Shown here: positions 23,801-33,465 of the stretch, piece after piece
Layout of the letters: every line of letters begins with the position of its first letter
Position numbering within the stretch: the first letter of the stretch is position 1
Source: Theristus sp. LFF4_11
Taxonomy: Eukaryota > Nematoda > Chromadorea > Monhysterida > Xyalidae
Assembly (NCBI GenBank): GCA_030248135.1
Contig: JASANC010000654.1
Span: 1-55,186 of the forward strand
Direction of reading: 5' to 3'
Length of the DNA stretch: 55,186 nucleotides
Translations under genes and position numbers: made by a program
Notes under the pieces: model-generated
What the model saw: the letters and a program-made list of their open reading frames with translations, nothing else
Database searches by the model: none
What the model was told of the DNA's origin: nothing

Positions 23801-25216
23801 AACCCTGTGTAATAAATTTTCAGGTCGAAACTACAAAGTTCAAAATTTCAGAAAAGTGCCTGAAAGAAGCGATGCTGTCCGTGTCGACCTGCCAGTGTGC
23901 GCAACCGTGCGAGGAATTCACGTATTACAAATCGTTTTCAATGAACAGAATGCCACACGAAAACTATAAGGTTGAAAACTTCGAAATTTTCAACGGTGGT
24001 CCTAAAATTGCAGTGGTTTTCCGAACAGACATTTGGTGTCTTACGTTCGTCTGGATGTCCGGCGCGGTGTCCTGGAAATTCGGAAATAAAAGTGGCAACA
24101 ACACACTTGCCGTTTTGACCCACTGCACCACGCGGATCACCCAGGCGAACAGACAGGACACCCTTCATTACACGTGTGTCTTTGATTTTCATAAATCAAA
24201 GTTCGCCTGTTGTTCAGGTGCACGACTGCAACAAGAGCAACACAGAATGCATCGCAGACTTCAGGTTTGTCTCTGATCAAAATATGCAATGAGTTGTTTT
24301 TGTTTGTTAAAAATAGTGAAAGTGCTATGTTTGCCTGCAGAAAAAACGTTGCCGATGTGTATGTCTACCTGGAAATGCTGAACTTTGACAATCTGGCCGA
24401 ATACGAGCCGTACGGGGTGGGTTCATATGCAGCGTTTTTCACTGCACTTATCATATCAGCCGATCGACGGGAACGCAGCATGTGCGTCTGCCCGTGAAAC
24501 CAAACCGCAGTTTTCACAATTTTTTTCGTCTGCAGCTTGTCAATGCAATTGCTGATTTCGGCGGTCAACTTGGTTTGTGGGTTGGTAAGTGTGTGTGTGT
24601 GTGGGAGAAACATTTTTAAATAAAAAACTTGCCAGTACAGGTGTCTGCACCACAAATTTGTCCGATTTTTTCACGTTTTGAATCAAAAGTTGCTGTACAC
24701 ACACATTTTGAAATTTTCAAATAAATGTATAACATAATCAATGGCAAACACTTCTTAAGCAGTGTTCAAAATTCAGACCTAAATGTTGGACCAAACTCGA
24801 GAACGAGCAATTTTGTTCATTGTAGTTTTTTTGAGACACCCTGTGTCGCAACCACAAGGTATTTTCAAAAGCAAAATTGAATCTGCAACTCAGTTTTTGA
24901 CAAAGCGCAATGTTTTCTAGGTTGCAGCGTGATCACGTTGATTGAGTTTCTTGTGTTCGTGCTGCATGTGTTGCTGAACACCAATTGCAATCGGGCGCAG
25001 CAAGCAGACGATGGTGAGCTCGTCAGTCGGAAGTACACACTCGCTCTGTGAATCGGCCGGGGAAAACATTGTTTGATGAGTTGGTATTATTAATTTTTAG
25101 ATTCTGTGACTGAATGTGTGTGCAGACGTAGAAAGGAAATTAGTTTCCGTCTTTATGTGGCCATTCAAAGTAGCCCAAGTGACCCGGCTCTATTTAACGG
25201 AATAGGATCACTGTGA
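20808..25216 (+). CDS. DEG/ENaC-family sodium channel subunit
   Basis: Two-transmembrane cation channel subunit with a large extracellular domain; trimeric at the plasma membrane. Exons: possible first 20808-20852 (uncertain), 20917 or 20938-21102, 21205-21303, 21419-21708, 21987-22193, 22583-22786, 22900-22997, 23083-23243, 23342-23443, 23523-23654, 23824-23970, 24218-24264, 24341-24416, 24536-24584, 24921-25013 plus 25101-25216; from 21205 on all phases agree. Hallmarks: gating HG in ITSAHGPPH, TM1 (WTALFTGCFVTCCYQ), PGVTVCNLNPYK, CVFNGRQCDIE, MYGNCFTWN, GLKLRLDVNVAEYLP, ACMRSCAQSRAIERCACAN, STCQCAQPCEEFTYY, VYVYLEMLNFDNLAEYEPY, then TM2 (GGQLGLWVGCSVITLIEF) with the G-C-S selectivity-filter triplet. 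If the last intron is retained the protein ends at 25051. A basic RSKR lies in the finger region. Confidence 0.92.
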
Positions 25217-25318
25217 ACAAAAACAGTCTTGTTTTTCGTTGTTGTTTTGTTTTTTCACGCAGTACTGTCAGTTTTTTTTGCCTCCGACGATCCGCTATAG
25301 AAAATAATAAAAATAATA

Positions 25319-25584
25319 TACCGTAAAGTCTTGCATATAAGGTTCCTCCCACTTATAAGACCCCCACCCAAAAGTGGGCGGAGTGTCACACGGCGGGAAA
25401 CCAAAAAATTCAAAATTTTGACTTGGTCAATATCCTACCCCGTTTATAAGGCCCGAAATTCCTAATGTTCGCTTTATAAGACCTCCTCCCACTTATAAGG
25501 TTGTCACACGAAATTCTACTTTTTTCAGAAATTTTTGATTTTCAAATTTATATAAGGAGACCTTATATGCAAGACTTTACGGTA
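25319..25584. mobile_element. 266 bp MITE with 25 bp terminal inverted repeats
   Basis: Left end TAccgtaaagtcttgcata and right end its inverse, tatgcaagactttacggTA. TA target duplication. The inside repeats cccacttataag-type motifs. Non-coding. Only one copy seen in this window. Confidence 0.85.
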
Positions 25585-26028
25585 GATAATAAAAATAAAA
25601 ATAGTACAGAAAGCCAGTATCACCAGGCGACGAGTTGAGTAAAATGTAGATTTTCTCAAACGTACAATGCAACAGGCCGAAATCGTGCCATTTGCTTTGG
25701 AAACGCTCGTTGCCTCGCACGGGCATCTACAATTCTTCACCGCTTCATGTATTTTTTTTTCAGGAATCAGCCGAGCAAAAAGTGCCGGTGCGCTGCATGA
25801 CCAGCGCCTGTTTTAGAGCGCATGACGTCAAACACGTTTGCCTGCTATGCCACCACGAGATATATTCTATAGGACTTTTAAAAATCGAACGGTACGGTCA
25901 CGCCTACGGTTCACGGTAATTTACGGTTACCGTGGCTGGCAACTATAAGCCAAAGCTTCAAAGTTCTTCAAGTTTTTATTCCAACAACCAATCCTGCTGA
26001 CCAACGACAATGTGTCATCAATGAGAGA
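25585..26028. other. intergenic region with poly(A) signal of GTF2H5
   Basis: A minus-strand AATAAA at 25980-25975 lies about 50 bases after the GTF2H5 stop. A plus-strand open stretch at about 25763-25916 has a Cys/His pattern (CMTSACFRAHDVKHVCLLC) but cannot be joined to any gene. Confidence 0.4.
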
Positions 26029-26518
26029 TCACTGTGTCTTTGCGTCGGCTAGATCAGGCGCCAGCGACTCCATCAACTGATCGATTCGCTCCTCGAGAAT
26101 CGGCAGAAACTCTCGATCGATGAACAGATGCGTTTCGTCGAGATCGTGCAGCACGAAACAGTCGCCGAGCGCTTTTGTGGTGTCCAGGTGCATCAGGAAC
26201 TGCTTCATCGCTGGATCGCTGTCGTCGCCGTGAAAAACAGTAATAAATCGAGGTTTTGTTTTCTTCTGACAACAGTCCACATTTCTATTGTTTCTATATT
26301 ACATGCAATTAGCTGCTTGGTTGGCGAGCACATGATGCGCAGCAGGAATGCACGTGCTCACCAAACCAACCAATCAACTAAATTGCATGATATTTTGAAG
26401 GACTGTAACCAGCGTTAAAATTACACCACCTCTTGTTGCGTTCACAGCAAAAGTAAGATAATCCGAACAATAGAACTACTGACCAAGTGACCAGAATTCC
26501 GTGACTGAAGTTGACCAT
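26029..26518 (-). CDS. GTF2H5: TFIIH core subunit GTF2H5/TFB5 (TTDA)
   Basis: Smallest TFIIH subunit; stabilises the XPB/p52 part of TFIIH in transcription initiation and nucleotide excision repair in the nucleus. Two exons, 26518-26484 and 26218-26029, phase 2 junction, 74 residues (about 71 is usual). The first exon gives MVNFSHGILVT; the split codon makes Cys. The family motif CDPAMKQFLMHLD follows, then LGDCFVLHDLDETHLFI and the C-terminal helix LEERIDQLMESL. The exact join restores the motif, so the splice prediction is strong. The 265-base intron carries a CAGCTGATTG-family MITE. The ACAD9-like gene lies upstream on the same strand. Confidence 0.95.
26301..26392. mobile_element. CAGCTGATTG-family MITE, short copy
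   Basis: About 92 bp with inverse ends (tgcaattagctgcttggttgg and its partner ccaaccaatcaactaaattgca) around a gcacgtgctc core. It fills much of the GTF2H5 intron. Confidence 0.75.
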
Positions 26519-27191
26519 TATTGCTGAACGACCACAGCATCCTACATTCTGAATTGTAAAAAATCACAAGAACACACACGACAATAACAACAAACAGTAC
26601 CGGGAGAATGTAACCCAAAAAATTACAATCAATTCAGACATGCCTCGCACATTCGTAGCGCATTTTTATCGGTTGAATTCAAGTAAACTTTTACCTGCAC
26701 ACAAGTACATACATCACTGACAACCAAACTTAATGGACGACTAGACGAAAATAAAAAAAAACTGCAAGTTTCAACAACAACTCCAGCTGGCAGCTACCAC
26801 ATTCTATTCAATGGCGACTCAATGGCATAGCCAACTTCATCCAATACAAATCGTGCAACCTGAGCGCTACGTTCCACCGACTCCTGGCGTAGAGTTGCTG
26901 CAAAATGCTAGTCAAGTGACGTCAAAATGCTACTCGGTGTGCACCACCGTTAGCTCATAATTGGTTACAGTTGGTATTGAAATAAACCGTTTTTTATCAA
27001 CCCTACAATTGATTGATTCGTCATTGCGAAAACTGATTGATTTGCCGTGCGACAGGCGTGAGATGAATCCATAAATGACAGCAATGCGTATTCCGCAAAA
27101 ATCTTTTCTGAACACTCAGAGGTGCCTCGTTGGGTCCTTCTTAGATGAAGGCTTGATTGGTAGATTGACTTGAACCTTGGCAGACTAAGGA
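26519..27191. other. intergenic region with a TIR remnant
   Basis: No gene seen. Bases 26978-27003 (aaaccgttttttatcaaccct) resemble the right terminus of the 1.85 kb element at 1922-3773; no left end was found nearby. Confidence 0.35.
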
Positions 27192-30100
27192 TTAGGTTTG
27201 GGCTACTTTTTTCATTTTTGCGGTGATTCTTGAAAGCAAAACCGGCCGCTCACATGTATCGATCAATCGTCGCAAGGTTCGCGCCGTTTCGTCCATGCTT
27301 TTGACGCTGATCGTGTGCGCCCAAGCGAGCTGCAATATGATCTTTCGCTTTGGTTCCGCAACTCAATGCGCGCATAGACAGGTAAACAGTCTCATGCAGA
27401 ACGCGGGAATGGATTCAAAATTGGTCGAGTCTCCTACATTGGGCAGAGTCACTTGCAATATACGACATACGCACCTCGATTTCCGAGTGTTTCAGTCCGA
27501 TGCTATAAGCGCGACTCGCACGACTGCAGACGACCATCGTGGCGAACATTGCAATCGCGCACGCACTCAACTCCGACAACACCGTGTGCTCCAGCTCGAT
27601 GTCCTGAGATATGCGCGACACAAAGAAACACAAATGACACAGCAATAGAAACTTGGGCGGACACACAATACTCGTCAGTGCGACGGACGACCAGACCGAA
27701 CTGCGCACGTTTCACCTCCGGAGCAGATCGTATGCTCGGAGTAAAACCGTCAGCGAGCGCAAAACAACGAGTCTCACTTTGCCGTATCGCTGCAGCAGAT
27801 ACATGTTCGTCGCCTCCAGACGATCCATCGAACGCTCCAAGTTGCGCATCGCCATCTGTGAAAGGCGCGGTAGTGAGAAACAAACAACATTAAAAATTTT
27901 CCAAAAAGCGAAACACTTTCAAGAAACGTCAGAGAGAAAGCAAAACAAAGCAAACACCTCCAACGACGGATGCACGACTTCGTTCAAATAGTGCTTGATG
28001 CGCGGGTTGTCGTACGTTCGCTGCACCTTCGCCATCGCCCACGTGCGCGCCCAGCCTTTGTCGAGACTGTTGCGAATGATTCTGTATGACAGAAAATTGC
28101 AAGTGAGCGTTTGTGTGAATTAGAAATTATCAGAAACGGTTCACGACTGATAGGGGAGCAATGGAATTGAAAACGTCTGACGACTTTGGGCTACCCTATT
28201 ATATTCATCATTGGACAACGTCATAAGTGTGAAGCGTTCATCATAAATATAGCTGTTCTGTTCTGGTTTTTCAGTGTCAGGCAAGTGCACAAGTAATCAA
28301 GTTCCAAAGCAGCAAGCCGGATACACGACGGTTACACGAAAAACTAACGAAAACGCAGCGTTCGAAGAACGAGCTGAAAAAAAAACACATTTTCATCTCA
28401 CCCAATGTGCTGCGACCAGGTGTCGACCCAGGTGACGAGGCCTGCCATTGAGATCCAATTAATCAGGGTGTCCTCTTCGACCTGGTTGATTGAAAACAAC
28501 ACAAGTGAAAAAGAGACACATCAGACAAATGTGAATGCGAGAAGACGCGCGCAAGGGCTGTTCGGTGCATTGAGGCGTGTCGAGCCTCCGTTTGCGCAGG
28601 TGCTCGAAAAACATGTCGCTCATGTGTCGCCTGGCTGTCGTGTCAAATTGGTGTGCGATTCACCTTTCCACAACGGCGGCAATGAATACCAAGAAAAGAA
28701 GAAAGAAACAACAAGAAGAGAAGAAACGCGCAGAACACGAAAATACTGGCACTGACAGCGACTGCGGACAAGGAGGCGGTGTCCCTGAGCGTGCGCTCCA
28801 GCAAGCTGCCCTCGTGTGCCGCAGTTGGCCCGAGCACCTGCATCGCTCGTACGCAGCCTTCACGCAGCAGCGATTGAGCGTACTTCTGCCAAACATAAAC
28901 CAACGCATCAACACATTCAATATGAGCATGTATAAGAGCTCGAACGACACGGCCGTCAAATGCAAAATATTTACTGTGGAATAAAAAATTTGTGCATCAT
29001 GGCTTCATTCCAAAATCATCATCAATCATTCCAAAAGCAGCTGATTACCGGCTGATCGCCTATTTTTACATTTGCATGCCCGATGAATTGCATCCGTAGT
29101 TACAGTATGTTCATCAAATCAAAACCAGTCACTTTTTCGCAGCACGCAAAAGAAGAGGATCGGTGTTGCTAGAAAACGCACTGTAGCCACAGTGATGAAG
29201 TGTGTTTGAGTGTGAACCTCGCCAGCAAACGTTTGCACCGGCCGCTAAACAATTCCGACGCAAAACTCGTTCGCAAAAAACAAACGAATCACTCTGATCA
29301 ACCTGAATGATATAGTTCTCGATGTCCATCTTTTGCATCGGATTATCCGTTTCGTCCATTTTACCGGCGACATAGTACACGAGCGATTCAAGCGTGAACA
29401 AACGCAACGATAGGTCGGCCAGGTGATCCTGACATGGAGAAAAAAGAAACGAGGCATCCACCATGAGATAATCTCCTGATATATATTGATGTTTTCTTCG
29501 GTTTTGAGACTCAACGTGTTCGAAAACAGCTTCATACTGGAAGCGGGAGTTCAAAATTGGTAAAGAAGTCACCCGAGTACCTGGATACGACTTGGGCAAT
29601 TCTGAATTGCCGCATCAAGCATGACACTATTTGTCTTGAAGAAAATGTCGCAGAAACAAATGAAAAAATAATACATGCCAGTTTATTGGAAACATACAGC
29701 AACAGCAAAACACAAACAGACCTCGACAACGCTGAGCGTAGATTTCTGCAAACCATATTTCTTGTGCTCGTTGCAGTGTTCCGCTAGTGCTTCTGAAAAA
29801 CAAACACGCGGTTTATAAACAAACAATTGATTGACTGACTGCATTTTAGGTTCAACATAATGTTGAGTGATGCAGTTAGCATTGAGTTGCACCCTAAGAT
29901 AGCGCGGGGCTCTGAAGTTGAGAGCCGTTCATTTGGCGACGTATTGCCTCATGGGATGATGGTGAGCTGTCCATTCTCTGGAACCCGGAACACACCGGAG
30001 TCTTCGGTACCTTGGCATTTCCGAAACCGGTGAGAGGTGGGGAACGGAGGAAAGACGTGCTCCAAACATAAATTAAAAAAAACCAGTTCCACAATATGCG

Positions 30101-32780
30101 TTCAGCTGTTTTGGAGTTTTTCGGAACGGCTTTTCTTTGTGCGACGGCAGGATGTCCATAGAATAACAAGTGAAACATCGAAAACCTCCGCACGCCGCTG
30201 CGGAACCGCTGCTCTAAACGCACTAATTATGTTGCGCACGACGCCGACGGCCGCAGCACCGAGCGTGAATTGATTCGATTCAAAAACGTCCATGACCGTC
30301 TCGAGTCCGCTGCCGGACAAATGCAGCCGACTACGATCGTCCAGGAATAGACCACGGAACTCGACGTCGTACACTGAACACAAAAATAATGGAAAGAAAA
30401 ATGGCCGGCCAGTTGATGCATGCTTTGTGTGCAGGCAAAAACCGCCTACACAGCAATGACTGGACAGAATGCATGCATCAACTGCACGTGTGTGCAACCA
30501 ACCAATCAGCTAGTTGTCTATATCATCCAAATGGTTTGTATTATCGGTTTAGAACGTTTGCAGGCACGCAAGTTTCACGCACAGGCACAACTCGATTCCT
30601 CAAAGCGACAACAACGACGAAAATTTGAATTGCCGCGCAACTTGTAAAACGTTTCCCTATCGCTGCGTGCAAACCGCAAACGCGCTGAGTCTCGAAAGGA
30701 AAAGAAACGATAAATACGAACACTGAACCCCACGCAGTCCGAGCGTTCGTTGTCGTTTGCCGGGCACAATGTGGTCACGGTAATGCTGCCCGTCCACCAG
30801 GTATATGTCAAACACTTTGTCCTGTAGTAATCAGCATCAGCTTCATACTTTGTGTCACTCACACACACACAAACAAGCTGCGCAAAAAAAATTCCGATCG
30901 GCCAATCAACAAGTGAATCAATTGCAATTACTATCAATCAACTAAAAACCAACAGATCAATTGAAGAATGCTGAAGCGCACCGGTGCTGGATGGTCGGCT
31001 TGCACGTGCGGGAAGGTGTTGTGCGCCAAGACCATGTACAGCTCGGCGTCGGCCCCATTCAGCACACACGTCTTGCGCCCGGTCAGTTGCACCTCGCGGG
31101 TGTTGCCTTTGTGAAAGTAGGCCTTCGTTTCAATGGAAGACACGTCGATTCCGCTGGAAATAATAACATGGAAACAGCGGTTGAACGTTGTGAAACTCAA
31201 TCAATAGATCGTTTTTTGTGTGCAACTGATGCCATAAAGTAAATGAATCAGGATGGCCGTGTTTATTTGTGTGTGCGTGCTCATGTGCCACAAAGAAGCG
31301 CAGGCGGATTCAATTTATCGCAAGAAAACAACACTTCAGAAATGCATCTCTGCACAGTCATGTTTTTTGAGAGGAAAATGCCAAAACATGAAATTCGAAA
31401 CATGATTACTCGCGCACCCGACACCCTCCTGAAAGCAGATGGCCACTTTCAATCGGCCGGACGCCAGCGACGGCAGGTATCGTGCTTGTTGCGCCGGATC
31501 ACCGTATTTCCGGATTAGAAACGCAGCGATCTTGTTCGTTTGATAGACGTTTGTGAAGATCGACAGATCTTGGCCGATGATCTCAGCGATTCGCGCCTCG
31601 TGCTTGCGCGACAGATCGAGGCCGCCTTAAAAGCAGCATTCATGAAGCAGTATTTAGTGACGCATAGCTACAGTCATTTATTTCCAAAGTCCAACTCTAT
31701 AACAAATCCAACTAGCTGATTGGCTGCTGCATGCATTCTGGTTTGGTTTGCGTACAATCCATGCATCTCGTGTGACCACCAATCACGATCGTCACTTCTT
31801 TTAAATTTGCATCCTTCTTTTGCCTGACAGATGCAAATTGCATCCTCGTTAATTTCAAAAAAAACCTAGCCCCGAACCAAATTGCTTCGGTAACGAGATT
31901 CCATAAATGCCGGTTTTTGCCAGCTCCTCCAGTACGCCATCCGGCCGTTTCCCGTCAATGTCGATTTGTCTCGAGTCCACTGAAAAACATGGAACGCATT
32001 AAAGTGTGGACCCACTTTGCTGTCAAAAACACAAAAAACTACACACTTTTAAATAAAACCCCTACCGAGTTGATTGTACTCCGTTTGAACATGCTCGCAG
32101 TATTTGTTCAGCTCAACCAGTTCATCCCAGAACTCCAGCTCCGGATAGATAAGCGCCGCTTTCTGAAATTACACCACAATCAAACCAAACCAAAGTCAGA
32201 TCACCAGCATCATGCAACGCCGTCGTTTCTTTGTTCCTAGACTCCTCTTCCCAACACACGAATGCCAATAAGAACGGCAACGGCTGGATCACATCAAACG
32301 ATCAAGCTATCGGTGTCAGTAACTAACGATGCACAAAAACCCACTGTAATACTATCATGCTATTCCGTTAATCGGTATATCCAATCACCAAAAATCAATT
32401 CCATCCAATCAGCGCAACAACCGCGGAAAACGAGCCTTATCAATTTTATTGACGAAGAAGCCGCGCGCCACCGACTGCTTCTCAATCGGCAACTGCATCA
32501 ACTCGGCCTGCTCGTGCTGCTCCACGGCCAGCTCATGGTCCGCTTCGGTCGCATGTTGCTGCTGCCGTCGGTCATTGACGGACTCAGTTTTGCGGCTCCT
32601 GGCGGTCACAACAGGCGCACTTTCGGTGGAAAAACTCAGAGCTTCCGCCGGAGTATTCAGGGTCACCAGTGACAGTCGATGTAGTGCACCACTGTTGTCC
32701 GCAGCAGCACCACAGCGGCGATGACGATCGCAGCCGTAGCGTATCACTCGACCGACCGTCCATTGGCCGGCGCGCCGCAT
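27192..32780 (-). CDS. ACAD9: ACAD9-like mitochondrial acyl-CoA dehydrogenase family protein
   Basis: Fifteen exons keep phase: 32780-32432, 32158-32066, 31979-31878, 31625-31418, 31153-30982, 30821-30734, 30373-30224, 29792-29722, 29428-29303, 28885-28757, 28481-28402, 28081-27958, 27855-27778, 27603-27475, 27329-27192; 678 residues. The N-terminus is Arg-rich and lacks acids (MRRAGQWTVGRVIRYG), fitting a mitochondrial presequence. Domain order follows ACAD9/VLCAD: GFFVNKIDKA, VLEELAKTGIYGISLPKQFG, YLPSLASGRLKVAICFQE, GIDVSSIETKAYF, RQRTLGL, NQFTLGAAAVGVVRNI, LESLVYYVAGKM, then the extra C-terminal domain (VVHPSLE, CSRASRAYSIGLKHSE). ACAD9 is both a fatty acyl-CoA dehydrogenase and a complex I assembly factor. 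The usual FEGTN active-site region is not recognisable here. Paralogy with VLCAD is not excluded. Confidence 0.85.
29893..30045 (+). mobile_element. truncated SINE, family 2
   Basis: Shares with 33770-33905 the ordered blocks gcggggct, gatggtgagc..gtccattc, caccggagt..ggtacctt and tttccg.aa.cggtgag. The tRNA-like head is missing. It lies in intron 7 of the ACAD9-like gene. Confidence 0.65.
30400..30525. mobile_element. CAGCTGATTG-family MITE copy
   Basis: Contains gccagttgatgcatgctttg at the left, the cagaatgcatgcatcaac core motif, and ccaaccaatcagctagttg at the right. In intron 6 of the ACAD9-like gene. Confidence 0.65.
31700..31805. mobile_element. CAGCTGATTG-family MITE, degraded copy
   Basis: Left part actagctgattggctgctgc and a gcatgcattctg core are clear; the right end (accaccaatcacgatcg) is eroded. 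In intron 3 of the ACAD9-like gene. Confidence 0.5.
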
Positions 32781-33465
32781 TGTTTCTGTTCGTTTTATTG
32801 TAAATTGTTCCTGACCCGAGTGCAGTCAGCTTGTTGTCAGCACAACCGGTGTTCCGCAGAGTAGAAGAATGCAATCAATGAATCAACGCGAATGCAGAAG
32901 AACAGACGGACACACATTCGGGAATGACTGCTCTGGTAAATAACGACGTTCTAAAACGCCATTCCCAAAAATCTGCGAAGTATCGCAACCGTATAGCAAC
33001 CAACGGAGTTTTTACCAAAATTCACCAACCACAACTGAAATGTCAAAATGTGTGACCGATTTTAATAACATAAAACACAATGTAATGCCATTTCCATAAC
33101 AGACAGACATTTTACGTGTAAGCGAGTAGCGACTCAGGCGAGCTCAATATCAAGCGATCACAGCTTCTGTTTAGCATGGGTGTCAGTGAACTGAGAACGA
33201 AACGAAACGCGCAAACCATGAGTTTAGGAGCTCACATTACTTGCTCATTCCGATCCAGACAGGTTATGTAGCAAGTAGCAACCTGCCTCGTTGTTGGTGT
33301 TCACCACCCAATTGTCATCGTTTTACAATAAATAATGACAACAAACATTAAATGGAATATAATCAATCCGCAAACAGGTGAAAAAGAACAGGAACCACTG
33401 AAATAAATGAGATGTCGATGGTGGTCAAAAAATCACTTTTATGAAATAGAAAGTTGCAACAAAAA
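32781..33465. other. intergenic region between two minus-strand genes
   Basis: Upstream of the ACAD9-like start codon and downstream of the exonuclease stop. No coding exon or repeat recognised. Confidence 0.4.

Noticed and set aside
25667..25919. Plus-strand coding exon(s) with a Cys/His pattern
   Set aside because: No acceptor/donor pair joins it to the channel gene or to anything else, and the Cys/His spacing matches no zinc-finger type I know.
29463..29565. Exon of the ACAD9-like gene reading MKLFSNTLSLKTEEN
   Set aside because: It breaks phase, whereas joining 29722 to 29428 keeps phase and the expected residue count between the helices.
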